This document shows, piece by piece, positions 25,739 through 33,577 of a stretch of DNA of 64,000 nt. The stretch is taken from NCBI RefSeq assembly GCF_004684935.1, contig NZ_SRJD01000001.1:310001-374000 (forward strand), read 5' to 3'. Origin of the DNA: Sporolactobacillus shoreae. Lineage in GTDB: Bacteria; Bacillota; Bacilli; Bacillales; Sporolactobacillaceae. A model generated the notes under the pieces. It was given only the letters and a program-made list of their open reading frames with translations. It was not told where the DNA came from and searched no databases. Each line of letters begins with the position of its first letter. Within the stretch, counting starts at the first letter, position 1. Both the position numbers and the translations under genes were made by a program.

Positions 25739-27418
25739 TCATAATCTTCCTGAGCGGAAGATGGCGAAAAGAACAATAAGAAACATGAACAGGACGATGG
25801 TGATGGCAATATCGAAAATCGGAATGCCGCTGAAAACCGGATGGCTGCCAAAAGCTTCACTAAGCATGATTCCGGCCAGAACGATGCTGAAGGCGAGGAG
25901 AATAATACTGAACGAAATTCTGTTGGCGGCGCGGTCCAGCTTGATTAACAGCATCTCAAGCTGCGGAAGCTCCATTTCGACATGGGTTTTTCCTTTATAG
26001 AGATGGACAAGCGCTTTTTTTAAGAGTCCCGGAATCTGAATGCTGTTTTCCGCTGCGTCGAGTAAGCTATTGAAAAATCTCTTGGAAAGCTGGTCGGGGT
26101 TCAGACGGTTCAGCATAATTTTTCTTCCATAGGGCTCAGCGATTTCAAGAATGCTGATTTGACTGTCCAGCTGCGTGATTAGCCCTTCAAGCGTAATCAG
26201 GGCTTTTCCGAGAAGCGAGTAATTTTTCGGGATGGAAATGCGGTACTTCTTCGTTATCTCAAAAATGTCGCGAATGACCTGGCCAATATGTATCTCTTTA
26301 AAGGGAAGGTTATAGTACTTGTCGCGCAACAACTCAAGATCAGTCTTGAACAATCGTTCGTCCATGCCGTCAGGCATCGAAGACATCAGAAAGATCGTTC
26401 TGAACAGAAGCTCGGTGTCTCCCTTCATAAGGCCAATGATTAGGTTCGCAAAATTGTGTTTCATTTCTTCATTTAATATACCGACTTGTCCAAAGTCAAT
26501 GTAAGCAATTTTGTTCTCGGGGAAGAAAAAAAGATTGCCAGGATGCGGGTCACCATGAAAGATACCCGCGTTTAATGCCTGATCCAGAAAGGAACGGACA
26601 AGACGCTTTGCGATAACAGTATGGTCAAAATCATTCGTTCTGGTATTGGTCAGATCACTGAATTTTAAGCCGTGAATATATTCTAAAGTTAGTATTTGCC
26701 TGGTTGAATAGTCCCAATAGACTTTTGGAATAACAATATCGATTGTTTCGGAAAAATAGTGATAAATTTTCTCGGTATTTCTGCCTTCTCTGAAATAATC
26801 CATCTCGAATTGGATGGCTTGAGAAAATTCTTCGACCAAATCGCAAATTTGAAAATTTTTGGCCCAGGAATAGTGCCTTTCAATTAATACGGCCAGGTCT
26901 CTAAGAATCTCAATATCGTTGCCCACAACTGTTTCGATATTAGGTCTTCTGATCTTGACAGCCACTTGCTCACCGGTCACTAATACAGCTCGGTGGACCT
27001 GGGCGATTGATGCTGCAGCGATACAGTTTTCTTCAAAGCTGGAAAAAAGTTCTTCGGCAGGAACACCGAGCTCTTCTTTGATCAACGATTTAATAATTTG
27101 AGGATCAACCGGTGTCACATGGTCTTGAAGTTTCCTCAGCTCATAAGCAATCTGATCGGGGATCAGATCTGTCCTCAAACTAAGAAGCTGTCCGAGCTTA
27201 ATAAATGTCGGCCCCAATTCTTCAAAAACCAGTCTGATTCTCCGGCCGAGTGGTTTTGCATCGCCGCTACTGCCAGAAAAATCAGAAGCAATCTGCTTGG
27301 GGAGGGAAAGAAGATGGATCAGACCCACATCTTTGACAATATATCCAAATCCATATTTGACAAGCACAGTAACAATTTCGCGGTACCGCTGAAGATGCCG
27401 GATATGCTTACCAATCAT
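25739..27418 (-). CDS. AarF/UbiB family atypical kinase
   Basis: 559 residues from the ATG at 27418 (AGGTG upstream). It is a protein-kinase-like ABC1/ADCK protein: LGPTFIKLGQLLSLR, the KxGQ-type segment, AAASIAQVHRA, VAVKIRRP, HGDPHPGNLFFF (catalytic loop) and YIDFGQVG (metal site). Two membrane helices at the C-terminus follow the kinase fold. In proteobacteria it supports ubiquinone synthesis; in Firmicutes its role is unclear. It overlaps closely with the upstream phasin-like gene, a common pairing. Confidence 0.9.
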   Translation of the reverse strand: MIGKHIRHLQRYREIVTVLVKYGFGYIVKDVGLIHLLSLPKQIASDFSGSSGDAKPLGRRIRLVFEELGPTFIKLGQLLSLRTDLIPDQIAYELRKLQDHVTPVDPQIIKSLIKEELGVPAEELFSSFEENCIAAASIAQVHRAVLVTGEQVAVKIRRPNIETVVGNDIEILRDLAVLIERHYSWAKNFQICDLVEEFSQAIQFEMDYFREGRNTEKIYHYFSETIDIVIPKVYWDYSTRQILTLEYIHGLKFSDLTNTRTNDFDHTVIAKRLVRSFLDQALNAGIFHGDPHPGNLFFFPENKIAYIDFGQVGILNEEMKHNFANLIIGLMKGDTELLFRTIFLMSSMPDGMDERLFKTDLELLRDKYYNLPFKEIHIGQVIRDIFEITKKYRISIPKNYSLLGKALITLEGLITQLDSQISILEIAEPYGRKIMLNRLNPDQLSKRFFNSLLDAAENSIQIPGLLKKALVHLYKGKTHVEMELPQLEMLLIKLDRAANRISFSIILLAFSIVLAGIMLSEAFGSHPVFSGIPIFDIAITIVLFMFLIVLFAIFRSGRL

Positions 27419-27423
27419 TGAGC

Positions 27424-27777
27424 TCACCTGTCCGCTTTTTCTTTTTTCACTTTGTCAATTTCAGAAGGGCATACATTTTGATCCAGTGAACTGAGTTTTT
27501 CAAGCGCGCACAGTCGTTCTCTCAGTCCGTTGTATTCCTCTTTAGTGACAAATCCTAAACCTTCGATGGCCTCTCTGGCTTCTTGTCTGAAATCATTTTT
27601 CAATTCGTTCTTCTTTGCTTTACCCTTATCAGACCATTTTTCCAAATAGGACTTTGTTTCCTCTGACACGGCGCTTCCCTCAGCAGAAAACTCACGTAGG
27701 TATTTCTCCGCTTTATCCTTGCCTGCTGCGGCTATACCCAGACCGATGAGAAAAAAATTTTTTAAAGGTTCATTCAT
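27424..27777 (-). CDS. phasin-like / PhaF-type protein
   Basis: 117 residues from the ATG at 27777 (GGGGTGA upstream). A short hydrophobic N-terminal segment (LKNFFLIGLGIAAAGKDKAEKYL) is followed by long amphipathic helices rich in Lys and Glu, the pattern of phasin-like proteins found next to aarF in many Firmicutes. Its stop is 5 bases before the aarF start, so the two are very likely translated from one mRNA. No PHA synthase is seen here, so a granule role is not implied. Confidence 0.75.
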   Translation of the reverse strand: MNEPLKNFFLIGLGIAAAGKDKAEKYLREFSAEGSAVSEETKSYLEKWSDKGKAKKNELKNDFRQEAREAIEGLGFVTKEEYNGLRERLCALEKLSSLDQNVCPSEIDKVKKEKADR

Positions 27778-27958
27778 TTGACTCACCCCAGTCGTCTTTT
27801 TTATATTTTAACCAACTTTACCACTAAAGTATATGAACGTGGGCGCAGGAGGGGGCATTAATGCTGAAAGGATTTTTTCGTTGTAGACAAAAATTCGGGA
27901 AGAAACTAAGAAGCTTCTTCCCGGATAACAAATATGTAATGTTAAGAGACATGTTTGA

Positions 27959-28570
27959 TTAATGAATGGACCGGAATACACCGACCACTTTGCCAAGGAT
28001 GGTGCAGTTGTCAAGAAGAATCGGATCCATAGAAGGATTCTCCGGCTGAAGCCTGACATGGTCTTTTTCCTTGAAAAAGCGTTTGACTGTCGCTTCATCA
28101 TCTTCAGTCATAGCGACAACAATTTCTCCATTCTCAGCCGTTTTTTGCTGGCGGACGATCACTTTATCGCCGTCAAGTATTCCGGCGTTGATCATGCTTT
28201 CTCCTGAAACGTTTAGAATAAACGCTTCATCGTCCTCAACCATAGAAAGCGGAACTGGAAAATACTCCTCAATGTTCTCAACTGCGCTAATTGGCATTCC
28301 GGCGGTTACTTTTCCAATAACCGGGATGGGAACAGATTTTTCACTGAAAACATTGCTGTCATGATCAAGTACTTCGATCGCGCGGGGCTTTGTTGGATCT
28401 CGGCGGATCAGCCCTTTTTTCTCCAGCCTTTCGAGGTGGCCATGAACAGTGGAACTTGACGCCAGGCCGACGGCATTGCATATCTCACGAACCGAGGGAG
28501 GATATCCCTTGGTCGCGACTTCATGTTTAATAAAATCCAGTATGGATTGTTGGCGATTAGAGAGTCTCAT
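27959..28570 (-). CDS. lexA: SOS repressor LexA
   Basis: 203 residues from the ATG at 28570 (AAAGGAGCAGCG upstream). The N-terminal winged helix-turn-helix (1-65, [26 protein letters not shown]) is followed by the self-cleavage site Ala90-Gly91 in VTAGMP and the catalytic pair Ser125 (GESM) and Lys163 (TVKRF). RecA filaments trigger cleavage. The gene is divergent from yneA, with LexA boxes in between, so it should be autoregulated. Confidence 0.97.
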   Translation of the reverse strand: MRLSNRQQSILDFIKHEVATKGYPPSVREICNAVGLASSSTVHGHLERLEKKGLIRRDPTKPRAIEVLDHDSNVFSEKSVPIPVIGKVTAGMPISAVENIEEYFPVPLSMVEDDEAFILNVSGESMINAGILDGDKVIVRQQKTAENGEIVVAMTEDDEATVKRFFKEKDHVRLQPENPSMDPILLDNCTILGKVVGVFRSIH

Positions 28571-28600
28571 TACGCTGCTCCTTTTCGTATTCTTTTGCTT

Positions 28601-28629
28601 ATTATACCATTTGACTATTTTACATGCAA
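28601..28629 (-). promoter_or_regulatory. lexA promoter
   Basis: On the minus strand TTGCAT (28624-28629), 17-base spacer, perfect TATAAT (28601-28606). The LexA box at 28627-28640 overlaps its -35 end. Confidence 0.85.
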
Positions 28630-28704
28630 ACATTCGTTCGAACTATTGACGCAAACTAATGTTCGCACTATAATAAAAACAACGAACAAACATTCCTAGG
28701 AACA
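28627..28704. promoter_or_regulatory. cluster of LexA boxes (SOS operators)
   Basis: Compared with CGAAC-N4-GTTCG: CAAACATTCGTTCG (28627-28640, one mismatch), CAAACTAATGTTCG (28652-28665, one mismatch), CGAACAAACATTCC (28683-28696, two mismatches), and a weaker GGAACATATATTCC (about 28699-28712, three mismatches). They cover both divergent promoters. Confidence 0.88.
28646..28674 (+). promoter_or_regulatory. yneA promoter with operator in its spacer
   Basis: TTGACG (28646-28651), 17-base spacer, TATAAT (28669-28674). The LexA box 28652-28665 fills the spacer, so bound LexA would block RNA polymerase. Confidence 0.9.
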
Positions 28705-28740
28705 TATATTCCATATTGATAAATAACGGAGGGACTATTA

Positions 28741-29034
28741 ATGAACGTATTTGCTGAACGCCATCAAATAAAGGGTATTTCATACATTTTAGTGCTTTTG
28801 GTTACAACTGTTATTCTGTTTCTGACTCTGACGAGCCACGTCACCGCTGACAGTAGTTACAGAACAATTACAGTTGAGAAAGGGGACACGCTCTGGTCAA
28901 TTGCCCAGGAATATCATCAGAAAACTCCGGGGCTTTCAAATGAATCATTTATTGAATGGGTCGAGAATAAAAACGGACTTGTTCGCAACCACATCGAACT
29001 GAACCAGAAGTTAATTATCCCCGTCGCTCAATAA
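28741..29034 (+). CDS. yneA: SOS cell-division inhibitor YneA
   Basis: 97 residues with one N-terminal membrane helix (about 13-33) and an extracytoplasmic LysM domain (TVEKGDTLWSIAQEY to LNQKLIIP). YneA delays septation during DNA damage in Bacillus. ACGGAGGG precedes the ATG. It is divergent from lexA and lies behind LexA boxes, as expected. A terminator follows directly; yneB is missing here. Confidence 0.93.
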   Translation: MNVFAERHQIKGISYILVLLVTTVILFLTLTSHVTADSSYRTITVEKGDTLWSIAQEYHQKTPGLSNESFIEWVENKNGLVRNHIELNQKLIIPVAQ

Positions 29035-29071
29035 CATCACTTCAAAACCGCAAATTAATTAATAATGGAGG

Positions 29072-29101
29072 CTGCCTTTTTGTTTGCAAGGCAGTTTTTT
29101 T
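29072..29101 (+). terminator. terminator of yneA
   Basis: CTGCCTT (29072-29078) / AAGGCAG (29088-29094) followed by seven T residues. Confidence 0.9.
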
Positions 29102-29105
29102 ATGT

Positions 29106-29320
29106 TATACTGTTATACAACAAGGAAAGAAATTGATTGTTGTAGTGATACAATTTACGACAACTGTTTAATCGCGTGTATTTCAATTTTTGAAATACCG
29201 ATTAAAATATGATTCATTCCTTTCGGTGATTTGACCTTGCCTTTCACCGACAGGTTATTTTTCATCCTCCTTCAGACGGACGCTTTATGCAATCTCAAAA
29301 TAAGGCGTTCTTTTTTATGT
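29106..29320 (+). ncRNA. structured intergenic region, possible RNA
   Basis: A possible promoter (TTGCAA 29084-29089, 16-base spacer, TATACT 29106-29111) precedes three hairpins: GTATTTCAA/TTGAAATAC inside TAATCG/CGATTA (about 29172-29207), TCGGTGA/TCACCGA (about 29223-29251), and a terminator ACGCTTTAT / ATAAGGCGT followed by TTCTTTTTT (about 29280-29318). A 36-codon minus-strand frame also exists, but its ATG overlaps its own Shine-Dalgarno sequence. I do not recognise a known RNA family. Confidence 0.35.
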
Positions 29321-29446
29321 GGCTTTTTGTTGTTTTCGACATTCCGACAAATAATATTTATGTTCCCTCTCTATGTAAGGTTGACCTGATTTCATGCGAT
29401 AGTGTAAACTGAGAAATGGAAATTTGACACAAGGAGGAACAGGCAT

Positions 29447-29668
29447 ATGCTGTGGCTGTACATATTAGTGGGCATTGTCAGTCTGGCTGTGGGATTAATC
29501 CTCGGCTTTTTGATTGCCCGTAGATATATGATGAACTATCTCAAGAAGAATCCGCCAATCAATGAGCAGATGCTCCGCGTGATGATGACACAAATGGGTC
29601 AGCATCCATCTCAGAAGAAACTGAACCAGATGATGAAAGCCATCAATAATCAATCGAACCAACAATAA
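29447..29668 (+). CDS. yneF: UPF0154 membrane protein YneF
   Basis: 73 residues: an N-terminal membrane helix ([23 protein letters not shown]), then [31 protein letters not shown], the conserved core of UPF0154. Function unknown. AAGGAGGAAC precedes the ATG. In Bacillus it is separated from yneA by yneB, ynzC and tkt, which are absent here. Confidence 0.92.
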   Translation: MLWLYILVGIVSLAVGLILGFLIARRYMMNYLKKNPPINEQMLRVMMTQMGQHPSQKKLNQMMKAINNQSNQQ

Positions 29669-29674
29669 GCAACT

Positions 29675-29710
29675 GGCCCGGCCGGGCAATGAAATCCGGC
29701 TGGGCCTTTG
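29675..29710 (+). terminator. terminator of yneF
   Basis: GC-rich stem GGCCCGGCCGG / CCGGCTGGGCC (29675-29685, 29696-29706; one G-U pair) followed by TTTG. Confidence 0.85.
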
Positions 29711-29863
29711 TTGTTTACAAGGGATATTGATAACTTTTTGGAGGGAGGGCGAACCGGCTGAAAATTCGTCAGCAGAACTGGAAATAGTGCGTTTTACCAA
29801 GTGCGAAACATGATAGAATGAAGGGAGAAAATCGGTTGAATTCTGAAGGAGATGATGAATCTA

Positions 29864-30793
29864 ATGAAAATCGGAATTATCGGTATTGGCTCTATTGCTG
29901 AGAAAGCTTATCTGCCTGTTTATGCCGGTTTGAGCGGCGCCGAGCTTCATTTTTGCACCCGAAATGAGCAGAAACTCCGTAAAATCAGTGATAAGTACAG
30001 GTGGACTCACCTTTATCAATCAGTCGATCGGTTAATTGAAAGCGGTATCGATGCAGCATTCGTACATGCGGCGACCTCGGCACACCCTGCAATTATTTCA
30101 AAACTATTAAATGAAGGTATTTCTGTATATACGGATAAGCCAATAGCCGATCATTATGAAACGGTTAAAAAACTGACAGAGCTTGCTGAAAAACAAAGGG
30201 TGCTATTGATGACCGGATTTAACCGTCGTTTTGCGCCGCTCAACCGTGCCGTTTTTGAAGCGCCTGGCAAGTCCATGATTATTTATCAAAAAAACCGGGT
30301 AAACGACCCTGCGGATATTCGGAAATTTGTATATGACGATTACATCCATGTAGTGGATACAGCGAGGTACCTGCTGAATGAGCCTGTTGAAGCCATTAAC
30401 GTTTTTGCGAAGAAAAATGCCGAAGATCTTTACACGAATCTCAATGTTGTCTTACATGCGGGCAGCAAGCTGGCGGTCACATTTATGAGCAGGGTGAGTG
30501 GAGGAAATGAGGAAATTCTTCAGGCTATGTCCCCGGAAAGCGAGTACCGGGTCCGTAATCTGGCTGAGTTTGAACAGATTAAGGGCAATGTCAGGATCCA
30601 AAAGCCATTTGGGGACTGGACGACGACTCTGTATAAAAGAGGTTTTGTGCAGATCGTTGAAGCCTTTCTCGATTCCGTAAAACATCATAAAGAAGAACCG
30701 ATTTCAAAGGCGGATGCTTTGGAAACTCACCGGATTTGTGAGAAAATAGTACAGGCGGCAGCGAACCAAAGCAATGCCGGGTCTTTTGCCTGA
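29864..30793 (+). CDS. Gfo/Idh/MocA-family oxidoreductase
   Basis: 309 residues with an N-terminal NAD(P)-binding Rossmann fold (MKIGIIGIGSIAEKAYLP) and the family motif EGISVYTDKPIADHYE, equivalent to the EKP motif. The C-terminal half is the sugar-oxidoreductase dimer domain. The ATG at 29864 is preferred because it starts the Rossmann strand; AAGGAG is 12 bases away and overlaps two earlier in-frame ATGs. The substrate is not identifiable. Confidence 0.85.
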   Translation: MKIGIIGIGSIAEKAYLPVYAGLSGAELHFCTRNEQKLRKISDKYRWTHLYQSVDRLIESGIDAAFVHAATSAHPAIISKLLNEGISVYTDKPIADHYETVKKLTELAEKQRVLLMTGFNRRFAPLNRAVFEAPGKSMIIYQKNRVNDPADIRKFVYDDYIHVVDTARYLLNEPVEAINVFAKKNAEDLYTNLNVVLHAGSKLAVTFMSRVSGGNEEILQAMSPESEYRVRNLAEFEQIKGNVRIQKPFGDWTTTLYKRGFVQIVEAFLDSVKHHKEEPISKADALETHRICEKIVQAAANQSNAGSFA

Positions 30794-30839
30794 ATGCATA
30801 GATACGAATTCGCCAATGCCTGTTGTTCATAGTTGGAGG

Positions 30840-31328
30840 GTGAGTAAGATAGCAGCTGAATTAATCGGGTTATCGATCGGCGTTCTTTTTGCCGGTCTGG
30901 TGATTTTTATCCGTCTGAAAGCATCTAAAAAACCGACAAACGCGAAAAAATTACTGCTCCCTCCGGTATTCATGTTAACCGGTTTTTTGATGTTCATCGA
31001 ACCGAAAACATGGATCCCTTTTTGGGAAGCGGGGATCGCTTTTCTTGTTGGTATGGCTTTTTCTTTTTTCTTGATCAAGACATCAAAATTTGAACGCGTC
31101 GGAAACGATGTTTATTTGAAACGTTCCAAAGCATTTGCGTTCATCCTGATCGGATTGCTGCTTGTTCGAACAGTAATGAAATTGGCGATGGAACAAGCCG
31201 TCAGTCTGCCGCAGACCGCATCATTCTTTTTCATCCTTGCATTGGGTATGCTTTTACCGTGGCGTCTGTCCATGTATCTCACCTATCGCAGATTGCTTGA
31301 AAATGGACCGGCTGAATCAGAACGGTGA
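30840..31328 (+). CDS. CcdC-family membrane protein
   Basis: A protein of about 160 residues with five hydrophobic segments and the DUF1453/CcdC pattern: VIFIRLKASKKPTNAKKLLLPP, GFLMFIEPKTWIPFWEAGIAFLVG, LIKTSKFER...VYLKRSKAF and LPWRLSMYLTYRR. CcdC-type genes are often linked to cytochrome c or redox loci. The start is unclear: the GGAGG at 30835-30839 directly abuts the only suitable GTG (30840), and an ATA at 30849 sits at ideal spacing. It may be co-transcribed with the preceding oxidoreductase. Confidence 0.82.
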   Translation: MSKIAAELIGLSIGVLFAGLVIFIRLKASKKPTNAKKLLLPPVFMLTGFLMFIEPKTWIPFWEAGIAFLVGMAFSFFLIKTSKFERVGNDVYLKRSKAFAFILIGLLLVRTVMKLAMEQAVSLPQTASFFFILALGMLLPWRLSMYLTYRRLLENGPAESER

Positions 31329-31346
31329 GAAGACAGGTGGGAAACT

Positions 31347-32183
31347 TTGAATTGGATTGGTTTGACAGGTTGGGGTGACCACCCAAGTTTATATGAATCT
31401 GGTACAAAATCTTCGAAATTGGAAAGCTATTGCAGCCATTTTCCTATTGTAGAAAGTGACAGTTCGTTTTACGCAATCCAACCCGAGAAAAATTACCGGA
31501 ACTGGGTGAATGAAACACCGGACAATTTCCGTTTCATTGTTAAGGCTTATCAGGGAATGACAGGACATCTTCGCGGGAAAACAAGCTTTAAAAATATCGG
31601 GGAAATGTTTGATACCTTTTGTTCGTCCATTGATCCGTTGCTTCAGTCAGGCAAATGCACGATGGTCCTGTTTCAATACCCTCCCTGGTTTGATTGTACT
31701 GCTGAAAATATCGAAAAACTCCGTTATACAAAGAAGAAAATGAGCGGAATACCAGTGGCTCTTGAGTTCCGAAATCCGAGCTGGTTTTTGCCGGAAACAA
31801 AGATGAAAACGTTATCATTTATTGAAAGAGAAGGATGGACCCATACGATTTGCGATGAACCTCAGACAGATACCGGATCCATTCCTCTGGTATTATCCGG
31901 GTGGGGCGATTCAGTGCTCATACGGCTTCATGGGAGAAATACTGCCGGATGGTTGAATCATGGACCAAATTGGAGGAAGGTGCGCTGCCTGTATCGTTAT
32001 GATAGCAAAGAGCTGAATGAATGGAAGCAGCGGCTGATGATCCTCAATCAGAAAGTTAAAAATGTTTATATGCTTTTTAACAATAATTCAGGCGGTGATG
32101 CCGCAGATAATGCGAAGCAGATGATCGACATGCTCGATCTCAGCTATTCAGGGTTGGCGCCGAAACAGCTCGGTTTATTTTGA
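31347..32183 (+). CDS. DUF72 (YecE-like) protein
   Basis: 278 residues from TTG 31347 (AGGTGGG upstream). It has the DUF72 TIM-barrel signatures: GLTGWGDH at the N-terminus, VESDSSFYAIQPEKNYRNWVNETPDNFRFIVKAYQGMT, ALEFRNPSWF and LIRLHGRN. The biochemical function is not settled for the family. It follows CcdC with a short gap. Confidence 0.88.
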   Translation: MNWIGLTGWGDHPSLYESGTKSSKLESYCSHFPIVESDSSFYAIQPEKNYRNWVNETPDNFRFIVKAYQGMTGHLRGKTSFKNIGEMFDTFCSSIDPLLQSGKCTMVLFQYPPWFDCTAENIEKLRYTKKKMSGIPVALEFRNPSWFLPETKMKTLSFIEREGWTHTICDEPQTDTGSIPLVLSGWGDSVLIRLHGRNTAGWLNHGPNWRKVRCLYRYDSKELNEWKQRLMILNQKVKNVYMLFNNNSGGDAADNAKQMIDMLDLSYSGLAPKQLGLF

Positions 32184-32267
32184 TCCCCAGCGATTGAAAA
32201 ATTGCAGCTGATGATTTTATTGCCTGAACGCTTTGCGATATATCCATATATAAAGGGAGTGACTGAC

Positions 32268-33443
32268 ATGTTGAAAAAGATAGCCGGATGCGCCATTTAT
32301 TCGGATCATGACTGGATTCATAACGGTAATATTTCTTTTGATCAAGGTAAAATCGTCTCCATCGGTTATCAGACCGATCAAGATAGCGATACCATTGTTC
32401 ATTTTCCGCCGGAATATAAATGCCTTCCTGGAATGATCGACATGCACATCCACGGAGCAAATGGCTCAGATATGATGGATGCTACACCTGACGCACTGAG
32501 AACGATAGCGTCAGCTCTTCCGGGAGAAGCGACAACTTCATTTCTGGCCACGACAATGACGCAATCCCCAGAAAAAATTGAAACGGCCCTGGAAAATGCG
32601 GCTCAGGTGATTGGTCATCAGCAACATGGAGAGGCTGAGATTCTGGGCATTCATCTGGAAGGCCCATTCATCAGTAAGGAGAAAGCAGGGGCGCAGAGAT
32701 CGGAGCACATTATTGAAGCGGATGCTGATCTTTTTGATAAATGGCAGGAGCTTAGCGGAGGAAATATTAAAGAGGTCACACTTGCACCTGAAATCCACGG
32801 GGGTCTCACTCTGATCCGTCATCTCTCTGAACAAAATATTGTCGCTTCGATCGGGCACAGCAATGGCTTGGATGTAGATGTGCTTAATGCAGCAGCAGCT
32901 GGAGCAACACAGGTCACACACCTCTATAACGGGATGAGAGGTATGCATCAGCGTGAGCCGGGTATTCTCGGAGGCGCACTCCTGCATCATGAGCTGTACA
33001 CCGAACTGATCTGTGACGGACGGCATATATGCCAGGGCATGGTCAATTTGGCATACAAGCTGAAGGGCAGTGACCGAATGATTCTGATTACTGACGCAAT
33101 ACGTGCAAAATGCCTGAAAGACGGGGATTATGAACTTGGCGGGCAGGAGGTCCATGTAAGAAACGGCCTGGCGCTTCTTTCTTCCGGGACGATCGCCGGC
33201 AGCTTGCTGAAGATGGACCAGGCAATAAGAAATATGCTCTCTTTCACGGATGCGACACTTGAGGATATCGTCCAGATGGGTTCAATTAATCCGGCACTTC
33301 AGTGCAATGTGTTCAACCGCAAAGGCTCTCTTGAAGTCGGGAAGGATGCTGATTTGATCATTCTTGACGGTCAGAATCAGTTAGTGATGACTGTATGCCG
33401 AGGAACAGTCTCTTACCAGAGAAAAGGAGAAGTACTCTGCTGA
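32268..33443 (+). CDS. nagA: N-acetylglucosamine-6-phosphate deacetylase
   Basis: 391 residues from ATG 32268 (GGGAGTG upstream). It deacetylates GlcNAc-6-P, feeding amino-sugar catabolism and cell-wall recycling. Metal and active-site motifs are present: PGMIDMHIHGANG, ILGIHLEGPFIS, IGHSN, THLYNGMRGMHQREPG and LITDAIRAK. The partner nagB and a NagR regulator are not adjacent, unlike many Bacillus operons. Confidence 0.94.
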   Translation: MLKKIAGCAIYSDHDWIHNGNISFDQGKIVSIGYQTDQDSDTIVHFPPEYKCLPGMIDMHIHGANGSDMMDATPDALRTIASALPGEATTSFLATTMTQSPEKIETALENAAQVIGHQQHGEAEILGIHLEGPFISKEKAGAQRSEHIIEADADLFDKWQELSGGNIKEVTLAPEIHGGLTLIRHLSEQNIVASIGHSNGLDVDVLNAAAAGATQVTHLYNGMRGMHQREPGILGGALLHHELYTELICDGRHICQGMVNLAYKLKGSDRMILITDAIRAKCLKDGDYELGGQEVHVRNGLALLSSGTIAGSLLKMDQAIRNMLSFTDATLEDIVQMGSINPALQCNVFNRKGSLEVGKDADLIILDGQNQLVMTVCRGTVSYQRKGEVLC

Positions 33444-33577
33444 GCTTTTTGCAATGGGATATATCAGGAAAAGCTTATTTTAAGTCTTGATTTGATATTG
33501 TTTTACTTATTCGCATCGATCATTTAAGATAAAATTAGCGTTGTATATGATATACAAATCATAGAGAGGGTGACGGT

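Noticed and set aside
29190-29290. 36-codon minus-strand frame (MKNNLSVKGKVK...)
   Set aside because: Its ATG overlaps its own Shine-Dalgarno sequence and it lies in a hairpin-rich region; not supported as a gene.
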